From assembly GCA_963795665.1 (NCBI GenBank), contig CAWCIP010000005.1, positions 372,001 to 436,000 of the forward strand: DNA of 64,000 nt. The letters are read 5' to 3'. Positions 16,902 to 24,886 of the stretch are shown in pieces. Numbering within the stretch: position 1 is the stretch's first letter; every line of letters begins with the position of its first letter. The notes below the pieces were generated by a model. That model had not been told where the DNA came from. It saw nothing but the letters and a program-made list of their open reading frames with translations, and made no database searches. Origin of the DNA: DASUPK01 sp963795665. Lineage in GTDB: Bacteria; Actinomycetota; Thermoleophilia; Solirubrobacterales; 70-9. The position numbers and the translations under genes were made by a program.

Positions 16902-17519
16902 GTGGACCTCGTCAAGGACTTGACGAAGCGCCAGAAGGAGATCTTCGACTTCATCAGCCGCTATCTGAGCCGTCACGGATACCCGCCGACGGTGCGTGAG
17001 ATCGGCAAGGCGGTGGGGCTGCATTCCTCCTCGACCGTGCACGCCCATCTCTCCAAGCTCGAGACGCTCGGCGTGCTCAAGCGCGACCCATCGAAGCCGC
17101 GCGCCCTGGAGGTGATGGTGGAACGCGCCAAGAAGGCCGTCCGCCCATCGGGGTTGCCGCTGGTCGGGCAGGTCGCGGCCGGCGAGCCGATCCTGGCCGA
17201 GGAGAACATCGAGGATTACCTCGAGGTGCCTGACGTCGTTGGCGGCGAGGACGGGGACTACATCCTCCGGATCCGCGGCGAGAGCATGAAGGATGCCGGC
17301 ATCCTGGATGGTGACTTCGTCGTGGTGCATCCCACGGAACGTGCCCGCGACGGCGAGATCGTGGTGGCCCTGGTCGGCGATGAGGCCACCGTCAAGCGCT
17401 TCTTCCGTGAGAAGGATCAAGTTCGGCTACAGCCGGAGAACAAGAGCATGAAGCCGATTCGCACCCGTGACGTGCGCCTGCTCGGGCGCGTCGTGGGGGT
17501 TTTCAGGAGGGTTTCGTGA
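16902..17519 (+). CDS. lexA: LexA repressor
   Basis: A 205-residue SOS repressor. The N-terminal winged helix (LTKRQKEIFDFISRYLSRHG, SSSTVHAHLSKLETLGVL) binds the SOS box. The C-terminal S24 peptidase domain has the Ala-Gly self-cleavage site in QVAAGEPI, the nucleophile Ser in GESMKDAGILDGD and the general-base Lys in EATVKRFF. RecA filaments trigger self-cleavage after DNA damage. The GTG start follows a GAGGAGG ribosome site. An upstream SOS box supports autoregulation. The stop overlaps the next small gene (GTGA). Confidence 0.95.
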   Translation: MDLVKDLTKRQKEIFDFISRYLSRHGYPPTVREIGKAVGLHSSSTVHAHLSKLETLGVLKRDPSKPRALEVMVERAKKAVRPSGLPLVGQVAAGEPILAEENIEDYLEVPDVVGGEDGDYILRIRGESMKDAGILDGDFVVVHPTERARDGEIVVALVGDEATVKRFFREKDQVRLQPENKSMKPIRTRDVRLLGRVVGVFRRVS

Positions 17520-17695
17520 CCGTCCTTGCGGTCGAGGTAGAGACCCGTCTGTTCGAGCCGTCCGAGGTGACGCTTGAAGACACGATCCTCGGCGCCTGGG
17601 AGGCCCTGACGGCTCAGAGCCGGGCGGAGTGCCCGGTGTGTCACGGAGAGCTGGTGACCTCAGGTTGTGAGACCTGCGGGTCCCAGCTCGCCTGA
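17516..17695 (+). CDS. Small zinc-ribbon protein overlapping lexA (59 aa)
   Basis: A GTG-initiated frame overlaps the lexA stop by four bases (GTGA) and encodes 59 residues. The N-terminal 35 are acidic and beta-like (VTVLAVEVETRLFEPSEVTL). The C-terminal part is a zinc ribbon with CPVC and CETC knuckles, nine residues apart. The overlap means it is made with LexA and should be SOS-induced. It is not a family I recognise. A LexA partner, a recruitment factor or a small nucleic-acid binder are all possible; this is inference from position only. Confidence 0.65.
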   Translation: MTVLAVEVETRLFEPSEVTLEDTILGAWEALTAQSRAECPVCHGELVTSGCETCGSQLA

Positions 17696-17761
17696 CGCCT
17701 GCTCGCTGCCGCAAACTGGGCGAAACGGCTCCGCGGAGCCGCGGTTGAGGACTACCCTTGG

Positions 17762-18090
<329 letters not shown>

Positions 18091-18097
18091 AGGAAGG

Positions 18098-18120
18098 GCC
18101 CCCGCAAGGGGGCTCTTCTA
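18098..18120 (+). terminator. Rho-independent terminator of rnpB
   Basis: A GC hairpin, GCCCCC/GGGGGC with a GCAA tetraloop, directly follows rnpB and is followed by a T/C-rich stretch (TCTTCTATTCT). It overlaps the 3' end of the convergent methyltransferase gene. Confidence 0.8.
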
Positions 18121-18765
18121 TTCTCGCGGGCGTCGGAAGATCCCGGTCTCGCACGCCTCTGGCCATTCGTCCTTGACGCCGGTGAACTTGCGAAAGCCCC
18201 AGCCGGCGAGCAGATCGAAGGCCTCGGCATAGCCCGGGCGATCGGAGTCATCGAGCAGGAGGTGGCCGCCCGGGCGGACCTTCTCCCGTGCCGGGCGCAG
18301 CGCGTCCATCCGGGTCACCTCGGGCGCCTCAAGGAAGTCCAGCACCACCAGGTCGAAGGAGGCGTCGGGCAGGGAGGCGACCTCCCCGAGGAAATCTCCG
18401 ACCGCCCGCAGCCTGAGGTCGACGTTGAACAGGCTGGCCTCGGCGAGCCGCTTTTCGGTCTGCGGATACCAGAACTCGTTGTCCTCGAGGCTGATCACGC
18501 GCCCGGCGCGCCGCGCGAACCACACCGTCGAGCGGCCCGATCCGAGCTCCAGGATCGACCAGTCCGACCGGATCCGGCGCCGTAGCCAGCCGATCGAGGC
18601 GGGGACGATCCAGGGGCGCTCCGGCGTCCTGCCTGTCCTCGCACGCCACCACGCGGCCGGATATCGAAGCCATCCGGAGGCGCGCATCGGCCCGCGCACC
18701 GTGTGGAAGCGGCCGGCCCGGGTCCCCGGGTCGTGGGGCCCCCTCAGTGGGACTTCGGAGGCCAC
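18118..18765 (-). CDS. Class I SAM-dependent methyltransferase-like protein
   Basis: A 215-residue Rossmann methyltransferase fold: ILELGSGRSTVWFARRAG supplies the SAM glycine loop, ISLEDNEFWYPQ the acidic loop, and FDLVVLDFLEAP the post-II motif. GGHLLLDDSDRPGY is the strand 5 region. The layout matches the family of FkbM/TylF-like or putative O-methyltransferases with conserved D-D-S after strand 4. The substrate is unknown. The start at MASEV overlaps the stop of the upstream SDR gene by 22 bases; MRASG further in is an alternative. The stop overlaps the rnpB terminator. Confidence 0.75.
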   Translation of the reverse strand: MASEVPLRGPHDPGTRAGRFHTVRGPMRASGWLRYPAAWWRARTGRTPERPWIVPASIGWLRRRIRSDWSILELGSGRSTVWFARRAGRVISLEDNEFWYPQTEKRLAEASLFNVDLRLRAVGDFLGEVASLPDASFDLVVLDFLEAPEVTRMDALRPAREKVRPGGHLLLDDSDRPGYAEAFDLLAGWGFRKFTGVKDEWPEACETGIFRRPRE

Positions 18766-19580
18766 TTGCCCGACTCGACCTTCTTCTTGAAGGACCGCTG
18801 CCGGCGGAGCGCGTCACGCATCAGGATCGGGGTGAGCCGCGCGGCCAGGGCGGGGTGGCTGTCGAAGAAGCGGACGAAGCGCCCGCGCCAGCTCGGAATG
18901 GTGAGGACCGGCTTGGGCTTGTCGAGCAACCCCGCGACCCGCTCGGCGACCTGCTCGGGCATCAGCATCACTCCGGAGAAGGAGAGGGCGTCGTTCGGAT
19001 CGTTGAGCTTGTCGTTGATCATCGGCGTCCAGACGCCGTCGGGACAGACGCAGGAGATATGGATCTCGGAGAGCCCGGCGCGGCGCAGGTCGGCGGCGGT
19101 GCCGAGGCTGAAGGCGATCGCCGCATGCTTGCTCGCCGAGTACCCCACGATGCCGGGCGCGGCCGCGAGCCCGGCCAGCGAGATCAGGTTGATGATTTGA
19201 CCGCGTCCCGCCGGGCGCATCCGCTCGATGGCCGCCAGCGTTCCGTTCATGGTCCCGACGGCGTTCACCTCGAGCATCCGGCGGTGCACGTCGATCCCCT
19301 GCTCGTGGGCGAGCCCGGTGATCAGGATGCCCGCGTTGTTGACCCAGACGTCCAGCGAACCGGAGCGCTCGACCACCTCGGAGGCCGCCGCGCGACAGGC
19401 CTCGGTGTCAGTGACGTCCAGCGCGAGAGACCAGGCGCGCTCGCCGATCTGATCGGCGCCGGCGGAGGCGGTTGCCTCGTCGACGTCGGTGACGGCGACG
19501 TCATAGCCGCGTCCGGCAAGCCGCCGGGCGATCTCCAATCCCATGCCGCGTCCCGCTCCGGTGACCAGCGCCGATGGCAT
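18744..19580 (-). CDS. Short-chain dehydrogenase/reductase
   Basis: A classical SDR of 278 residues with the NAD(P) motif TGAGRGMG, the stabilising NNAG, the catalytic Ser in NLISLAGLAA and YSASK (Tyr-x3-Lys). The C-terminal extension (FKKKVESGKWPPKSH) is basic. Alcohol/ketone substrate unknown. It is transcribed with the downstream methyltransferase-like gene (overlap). The nearby promoter region faces the riboswitch-controlled gene in the opposite direction. Confidence 0.85.
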   Translation of the reverse strand: MPSALVTGAGRGMGLEIARRLAGRGYDVAVTDVDEATASAGADQIGERAWSLALDVTDTEACRAAASEVVERSGSLDVWVNNAGILITGLAHEQGIDVHRRMLEVNAVGTMNGTLAAIERMRPAGRGQIINLISLAGLAAAPGIVGYSASKHAAIAFSLGTAADLRRAGLSEIHISCVCPDGVWTPMINDKLNDPNDALSFSGVMLMPEQVAERVAGLLDKPKPVLTIPSWRGRFVRFFDSHPALAARLTPILMRDALRRQRSFKKKVESGKWPPKSH

Positions 19581-19734
19581 CGGCGGAGCTTAGGCGAGGG
19601 TGCTCCGCAGGGGAGCGAGGAGCAACCCGTTTAGTGCGGGCGATTTCGTTCGCGACAAAGGTTCGGCGCTGAACGACCGATTCGAAGGTTGGTGCCAAAT
19701 AATGAGGACACCTTTGCTAGGCTGCGCCGCGCAC

Positions 19735-19875
19735 TTCCGCTGAGTCTCCTTCCACCGGAAAAGGTCGGAGAGCGGGGGACCCACCAGTTGGGGCGAATCG
19801 CGGCCACTGCGCCGTGTAGCGCGATCTTTCAGCGCGAGCCCGTCAGCTAACCCCGTAAGCAACGAAAGAGGAAGG
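19735..19875 (+). promoter_or_regulatory. Cyclic di-AMP (ydaO/yuaA) riboswitch
   Basis: The leader upstream of the RlpA-like gene carries the conserved blocks of the ydaO motif in order: GGGGGACCCA, then TTGGGGCGAATC, and near the end AGCTAACCCCGTAAGC followed by AACGAAAGAGGA. These match the consensus of the c-di-AMP aptamer, which in actinobacteria commonly precedes cell-wall lytic genes. CCTTCC at 19748 can pair with GGAAGG at 19870-19875, which is part of the ribosome binding site, so translational control is plausible. Ends are approximate. The motif match is seen; the ligand is known for the family. Confidence 0.85.
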
Positions 19876-19879
19876 TTTG

Positions 19880-20329
19880 ATGGGCAAGCGAAAAGTTCGT
19901 GCGATTGCGGGATTTGCATGTACGGCCGCGCTGGTCGCGGCGCCGGCTGCCGCAAGCGCGCAGACCGGCGGGGTCCCCGGGGGAACCACCACCGAGCCGA
20001 CCGCGACGCCCAGCACCTCCCCAGGCAGCTGGATGGTTCACAAGGCGGCCACCTGGTACGGCCCCGGCTTCTGGGGCAAGTCCACGGCATGCGGTGTGAA
20101 GCTCACCCCAAGGACGCTGGGTGTGGCGCATCGGAAGCTTCCGTGCGGCACGCAGGTCACCTTCAGCTATGCCGGTAGGAGCGTCACCGCGACGGTGATC
20201 GATCGCGGTCCGTTCCACAAGGGCTACGCCTGGGACCTGACGAAGAAGACCGCGAAGCGAGTTGGATTCCTCGCGGTCGGCTCGGGTCCCATCGACGCGA
20301 CGGTCTCACCGCCGCCAACAGCGCCTTAA
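19880..20329 (+). CDS. RlpA-like secreted protein (double-psi beta-barrel)
   Basis: A 149-residue exported protein: signal peptide (IAGFACTAALVAAPAAASAQ), a short Thr/Pro-rich linker, then a double-psi beta-barrel of the RlpA/expansin-like type with ATWYGPGFWGKSTACG, TLGVAHRKLPCGTQVTF and VIDRGPFHKGYAWDLT. The conserved acid in the DRGP segment and the paired cysteines are present. RlpA homologs bind or cleave peptidoglycan glycan strands. The ATG follows GAGGAAGG. Upstream lies a c-di-AMP riboswitch, linking the enzyme to cell-wall/osmotic signalling. Confidence 0.87.
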   Translation: MGKRKVRAIAGFACTAALVAAPAAASAQTGGVPGGTTTEPTATPSTSPGSWMVHKAATWYGPGFWGKSTACGVKLTPRTLGVAHRKLPCGTQVTFSYAGRSVTATVIDRGPFHKGYAWDLTKKTAKRVGFLAVGSGPIDATVSPPPTAP

Positions 20330-20896
20330 CTACGCCGCCGCTGATCTGAGAACCGCGGGATCGCCCTCCTGCGGCAGCGCCGCAACCGAGGCGAACAGGC
20401 TCTCGAACTCCGCGAGTGCGGCTTCGGCGACCGCGTCCAGGATCTCCTCGTCGCTCCAGCCGGCCTCCCTTGCCTCCTCCACCAGATGGTGGGGCGGGCG
20501 CTCTGATGGATCGAGCGTCTCGCGGATCAGGGTCAGCAACGCCGCCTCCTTCTCGTCCGAGGAGGTGAAGTTGCGGGCCCGGGCGACCTCGTCGAGGCCG
20601 AGTCCGGCGACGCGCGCCGTGCGGGCGTACTGGGTCAGCGTGTAGGGGTCGTTGCGCCACTCCGCCACCGCCAGGCCGATCCGCTCGCGGGTCGCCCGCG
20701 GCAGCTTGCTGGAGCGAAGCTCGGTGCGAAGGCGCGTGTAGCCGCGCAGGGCTGCGGGGGACTCGGCGAGCACGCCGAGAAACTTGGAGACGGCGCCGCC
20801 GGCAGTCTGGATGCTCTTGATCAGCGGAGCGCTGGCGTCCGGCGCAGTGAGCTCGTCGTGGATATGGAAGCGGCTGATGTCTGTCTTGACTGTCAT
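20330..20896 (-). CDS. AhpD-like/carboxymuconolactone decarboxylase family protein lacking the redox cysteines
   Basis: A 188-residue all-helical protein of the AhpD-like fold: RATRERIGLAVAEW, YARTARVAGLGLDEV and a C-terminal helix pair (LVEEAREAGWSDEEILDAVA). In peroxidase members the position after the ERI helix holds CxxC for hydroperoxide reduction; here it reads WRNDPYT, so the enzyme cannot be a classical AhpD peroxidase. It may be a non-redox family member. Its stop directly abuts the stop of the convergent RlpA-like gene. Confidence 0.8.
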   Translation of the reverse strand: MTVKTDISRFHIHDELTAPDASAPLIKSIQTAGGAVSKFLGVLAESPAALRGYTRLRTELRSSKLPRATRERIGLAVAEWRNDPYTLTQYARTARVAGLGLDEVARARNFTSSDEKEAALLTLIRETLDPSERPPHHLVEEAREAGWSDEEILDAVAEAALAEFESLFASVAALPQEGDPAVLRSAAA

Positions 20897-20948
20897 TTCG
20901 TCTGGTTACCGCCGTTTCACAAGGGCTTTACTTTACTTTTAGCCGGTT

Positions 20949-20965
20949 ACTTACGTCGCGTAAGT
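20949..20965. promoter_or_regulatory. Inverted repeat, candidate operator between the AhpD-like gene and glnA
   Basis: ACTTACG and CGTAAGT form a perfect 7-base inverted repeat around a 3-base spacer, in the 150-base divergent region ahead of glnA. It is a likely binding site for a dimeric regulator acting on one or both genes. The regulator cannot be named; it does not match a full GlnR box that I would accept. Confidence 0.4.
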
Positions 20966-21048
20966 GTACAGCGATTTTCGTGGATCTGCTTTCTGATACG
21001 ACGATCGGCGCACCACGGATGTGAGACGCCGGTAACTTTCCGCGTCCA

Positions 21049-22401
21049 ATGGCAGACGAGCCCACCACCGCCAAGGACGCACTCGCGTTCTGCGAAGCGA
21101 ACGACGTGCGTTTCGTCCGCCTCTGGTTCACCGACCTGCTCGGCCAGCTGAAGAGCTTCTCGATCAACGCCGCTGAGCTCGAGGACGCCTTCGAGGGCGG
21201 CATGGGCTTCGACGGCTCGTCGATCAGCGGGTTCAACCCGATCGAGGAGTCCGACATGATCGCCATGCCCGACCCCTCGAGCATCCACCTGATCCCCTGG
21301 CGCGAGGAGGAGACGAATCGGACGGCGCGGATGTTCTGCGACATCCAGGTGCCGGGCGGGGACCCCTACGAGGGGGACCCGCGCTGGATCATGCGCCGGG
21401 CGATCGACCGGGCCCGAGACATGGGGTTCGAGGACTACAACATCGGCCCCGAGCTCGAGTACTTCTACTTCCGCTCGGCGAAGCCCGAGTCGGGTACCCC
21501 CGAGGTCCTGGACGAGGGCGGCTACTTCGACCTGACCACGCTTGACGCCGGCACGAATGTCCGCCGCGAGACCGTCCTGGCGCTCGAGCAGCTCGGCATC
21601 CACGTCGAGTACACCCACCACGAGGTCGGCCCCTCCCAGCACGAGGTGGACATGCGCTACAAGGGCGCGCTCGCGATGTCCGACGACTGCATGACCTACC
21701 GGATCACGGTCAAGGAGTACGCGATGAAGTACGGCTGGCACGCGACCTTCATGCCGAAGCCGCTCCAGGGCGAGAACGGCTCCGGGATGCACGTCCACCA
21801 GTCGCTCTCGAAGGACGGCAAGAACGCCTTCTTCGATCCCGACGACCAGTACTTCCTCTCAGACGTCGCCAAGGCGTTCATCGCCGGCCAGCTCAAGCAC
21901 GCTCGCGAGATCGCCCCGCTCTTCGCGCAGTGGGTGAACTCCTACAAGCGCCTGGTCCCGGGCTACGAGGCGCCGGTGTACCTCTCCTGGTCACGACGGA
22001 ACCGCTCGGCGCTGATCCGCGTGCCGCTCTACCACCCGGGCAAGGAGCAGGCGACGCGCGCCGAGCTGCGCTGCCCCGATCCCGCCTGCAACCCCTACCT
22101 CTGCTTCGCGGGGATGCTGCACGCCGGGCTGGAGGGGATCGAGCACGGCTACGAGCTGCCCGAGCCGATGGAGCAGAACCTCTACCACCTGACCCCCGAG
22201 GAGCGCCAGCGACGCGGCATCGAGCAGCTTCCGGAGACACTCGGAGAGGCGATCGAGATCGCAGCCGAGTCGGAGCTGGTGCTGCGGGTTCTCGGAGAGC
22301 ATGCCTTCAACCGGTTCGTGGAGATCAAGCGCTCGGAGTGGGAGGACTACCGGGTGCAGGTGACGCCGTTCGAGATCGAGCAGTTCCTGCCGATTCTCTG
22401 A
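21049..22401 (+). CDS. glnA: Glutamine synthetase, type I alpha
   Basis: A 450-residue dodecameric glutamine synthetase, making glutamine from glutamate, ammonia and ATP. Conserved regions are MGFDGSSI, the NGSGMHVHQSL ATP/metal segment and the RRNRSALIRVP region. The C-terminus (LGEHAFNRFVEIKRSEWEDY) is the short alpha-type ending of Bacillus-like GS rather than the beta-type with the adenylylation loop. The alpha-class Arg that follows DGSSI (as I recall from Bacillus) is replaced here: the stretch reads SGFNPIEESD. Regulation may differ from both classes. Four bases separate it from the convergent YyaL gene. Confidence 0.94.
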   Translation: MADEPTTAKDALAFCEANDVRFVRLWFTDLLGQLKSFSINAAELEDAFEGGMGFDGSSISGFNPIEESDMIAMPDPSSIHLIPWREEETNRTARMFCDIQVPGGDPYEGDPRWIMRRAIDRARDMGFEDYNIGPELEYFYFRSAKPESGTPEVLDEGGYFDLTTLDAGTNVRRETVLALEQLGIHVEYTHHEVGPSQHEVDMRYKGALAMSDDCMTYRITVKEYAMKYGWHATFMPKPLQGENGSGMHVHQSLSKDGKNAFFDPDDQYFLSDVAKAFIAGQLKHAREIAPLFAQWVNSYKRLVPGYEAPVYLSWSRRNRSALIRVPLYHPGKEQATRAELRCPDPACNPYLCFAGMLHAGLEGIEHGYELPEPMEQNLYHLTPEERQRRGIEQLPETLGEAIEIAAESELVLRVLGEHAFNRFVEIKRSEWEDYRVQVTPFEIEQFLPIL

Positions 22402-22405
22402 GGCG

Positions 22406-24415
22406 TCAGAGAAGCGCCGCCAGCTCGTCAGCGGAGGTCACCGGCGCCTTGCAGGCGAAGTGCTCGCAGACGTAGGCCGCCGGCTTGCCATGTACCGACG
22501 GTCGCTCCTTGAGGAGCTCCGGCCGATCGCTGCCCTCCGGGCCTCCGGCCAGGACGACGTGGGGGCGGTGCGTGGAGCGCACCACCGTCGCCAGCTCGTC
22601 GAGCCGGGCGGTCGATCCCGCGCCGTTCGCGGGGGCCACCAGGGCCACCTCGCGGACGGGGGAGAGGTGGAAGTCGATCGCCTGGAGCAGGTGGCCGAAG
22701 GCCTCCGGGTGCTGCAGCGCAGCCGGCGCGAAGACGCGCATGGCCGCGACGGCGCGCTCCTCGTAGCGACTCTCGCCGGTGAGGGCGGCCAGGCGCAGCA
22801 GGCCGTATGTGGCGGATGAGTTGCCGGACGGGATCGGGTGGTCGCCGACGTCCTTCCGGCGCACGATCAGCTCCTCGTGGTCGCTGGAGGTGGTGAAGAA
22901 GGCGCCGCGCTCTTCGTCGGCGAAGCGCTCGATCATCGTGTCGGCGGTCTCGCGCGCGGCGTCGAACCAGCGGACCTCGAGCGTCGCCTCGTAGAGCCGC
23001 AGCAGCGCCTCGAGCAGGAACGCGTGATCCTCGAGGTAGGCGTTGAGGCGGGCCTCGCCACCCTTCCAGGTGCGCAGCAGGCGACCGTCGGAGTCCCGCA
23101 TGCACTCCCAGACGAAGCGGGCGCACGCCGAGGCGGCATCGAGATACTCCTGGCGCCCGAGCGCGGCTCCCGCGTCGGCGAGCGCCGCGATCATCAGTGC
23201 GTTCCAGGAGCAGAGGCGCTTGTCATCGAGGCCGGGGCGCACGCGCCTGTCGCGCCAGGCGTAGAGAGCGGTGCGGGCATCGCCCAGCTCGGCCGGCTGC
23301 TGGGCACTCGCGCCGAGCGGCACGTGGAGGATGTTCCTGCCCTCGAAGTTCCCGGCCGCGCTGACCCCCCAGTAGCCGAGGACCCGTTCGATCGCATCTG
23401 CGGCGACGCCGGCCTCGCCTAGGGCCTCGCGCATCTCCTCCTCGTCCCAGACGTAGAAGCGGCCCTCCTCGCCCTCGGAATCGGCGTCCAGTGCGGAGTA
23501 GAACCCTCCCTCCGGCCCGCACATCTCGCGCAAGGTCCAATCGAGCGTCTCGGTGCAGACCCGCAGCCAGCGCTCCTCGCCGGCGACCTGCCAGGTGTGC
23601 AGGTAGAGCCGGGCCAGCAGGGCGTTGTCGTAGAGCATCTTCTCGAAGTGGGGGACGAGCCAGTTCGGGTCGACCGAGTACCTCGCGAAGCCGCCCCCGA
23701 GCTGGTCGTAGATCCCCCCGTGCATCATCTTGTCGACCGTTATCTGCACGGGCTGCGTCACCCCTCGGGCCAGGAGGAACTCGAGTGTGCTCGCCGGCGG
23801 GAACTTGGGCGCCCCGCCGAAGCCTCCATTGGCTCGGTCGAAGTTGCCCTGGAGGCCCGAGATCGCGCGGTCGAAGATCGACTGGTCCAGGGGCTGGGAA
23901 GACTGCTCGACCGTGCCGACGGCACCGAGCGACTCCCGGATCCGGGCGGACGCCTCGCGGAGCTCCTCGCGCTGTGTCTCATACGCCCCGGCTGTGGCTT
24001 CCAGCACCTGCCTGAAGCTGGGCAGCCCATGGCGGGGCTCGGGCGGGAAGTAGGTGCCCCCGTAGAACGGGACGCCCTCGGAGTCGAGAAAGACGGTCAG
24101 CGGCCAGCCCCCCTGGCCCGTCATGCCCTGCACGGCCTCCATGTAGATGTCGTCGACGTCGGGTCGCTCCTCGCGATCGACCTTGATGGGGACGAACGAG
24201 CTGTTGATCAGGGAAGCCGTCTCCTCGTCCTCGAACGACTCGCGCTCCATCACGTGGCACCAGTGGCACGCGGAGTAGCCGATCGAGAGCATGATCGGCT
24301 TGTCCTCGCTGGCCGCCTTGCCGAGGGCCTCCGGGCCCCACGGGCGCCAGTCCACCGGGTTGTCCTTGTGCTGGAGCAGGTAGGGGCTGGTTTCCTCGGC
24401 GAGCTTGTTTGCCAT
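22406..24415 (-). CDS. YyaL-like thioredoxin-fold protein (DUF255/spermatogenesis-associated 20 family)
   Basis: A 669-residue protein. The N-terminal thioredoxin-like domain has SIGYSACHWCHVMERESF (CHWC at about residue 50). The rest is an (alpha/alpha)6 barrel like glycoside hydrolase and N-acylglucosamine epimerase folds (DSEGEEGRFYVWDEEE, GRNILHVP, LDDKRLCSWNALMI). The family is widespread from bacteria to mammals but its reaction is unsettled. Full length, ATG start, no break. Confidence 0.9.
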   Translation of the reverse strand: MANKLAEETSPYLLQHKDNPVDWRPWGPEALGKAASEDKPIMLSIGYSACHWCHVMERESFEDEETASLINSSFVPIKVDREERPDVDDIYMEAVQGMTGQGGWPLTVFLDSEGVPFYGGTYFPPEPRHGLPSFRQVLEATAGAYETQREELREASARIRESLGAVGTVEQSSQPLDQSIFDRAISGLQGNFDRANGGFGGAPKFPPASTLEFLLARGVTQPVQITVDKMMHGGIYDQLGGGFARYSVDPNWLVPHFEKMLYDNALLARLYLHTWQVAGEERWLRVCTETLDWTLREMCGPEGGFYSALDADSEGEEGRFYVWDEEEMREALGEAGVAADAIERVLGYWGVSAAGNFEGRNILHVPLGASAQQPAELGDARTALYAWRDRRVRPGLDDKRLCSWNALMIAALADAGAALGRQEYLDAASACARFVWECMRDSDGRLLRTWKGGEARLNAYLEDHAFLLEALLRLYEATLEVRWFDAARETADTMIERFADEERGAFFTTSSDHEELIVRRKDVGDHPIPSGNSSATYGLLRLAALTGESRYEERAVAAMRVFAPAALQHPEAFGHLLQAIDFHLSPVREVALVAPANGAGSTARLDELATVVRSTHRPHVVLAGGPEGSDRPELLKERPSVHGKPAAYVCEHFACKAPVTSADELAALL

Positions 24416-24496
24416 CTCAAATCAGGCTACCCGCCATATGATGCGGCTAGGTCGCCGGCGGCCACAAACACCGCCGCCGAATAGACGGAGGCTCCG

Positions 24497-24886
24497 ATGA
24501 AGGATCTGACGGTGATCATGGAGGACCGGCCCGGCAAGCTCGCTGAGCTGGGGGAGGCCACGGGCAAGGGCGGGGTGAACATCGAGGGGCTCTGCGCGAT
24601 GGTCGGGGATGGCAAGGGATTCATCCACATCCTGGTCCAGGACGAGGAGGCTGCGAAGACGGCGCTGGAGGACGCCGGCATCGACGTGGCCGACGAGCGC
24701 GAGGCCGTGATCGTCGACCTGCACGACAAGCCGGGGGCGATGGGCGAGATCGCGAGGGACCTGGCCGAGGCCGGGGTGAGCATCGACGTGGCGTACACGA
24801 TCTTCAGCGGCGTCCGGCTGGTGATCGTCACCGAGGACACGGACAAGGCCCGCGCCGCCCTCGACCTGAACGGCGCCTCGGGCTAG
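24497..24886 (+). CDS. Tandem ACT-domain protein
   Basis: A 129-residue protein made of two ACT domains. The first begins KDLTVIMEDRPGKLAELGEA; the second begins REAVIVDLHDKPGAMGEIAR. ACT pairs bind amino acids and allosterically regulate metabolism. The second contains GVSIDVAYTIFSGVRLVIV. A good ribosome site (GGAGG) lies before the ATG. It is monocistronic and convergent with the aminotransferase gene, overlapping it by four bases. Ligand unknown. Confidence 0.85.
   Translation: MKDLTVIMEDRPGKLAELGEATGKGGVNIEGLCAMVGDGKGFIHILVQDEEAAKTALEDAGIDVADEREAVIVDLHDKPGAMGEIARDLAEAGVSIDVAYTIFSGVRLVIVTEDTDKARAALDLNGASG

Noticed and set aside
20897..21048. A glutamine or other riboswitch ahead of glnA
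   Set aside because: The region is only about 150 bases and shows none of the glutamine-riboswitch blocks; only a short palindrome is visible.
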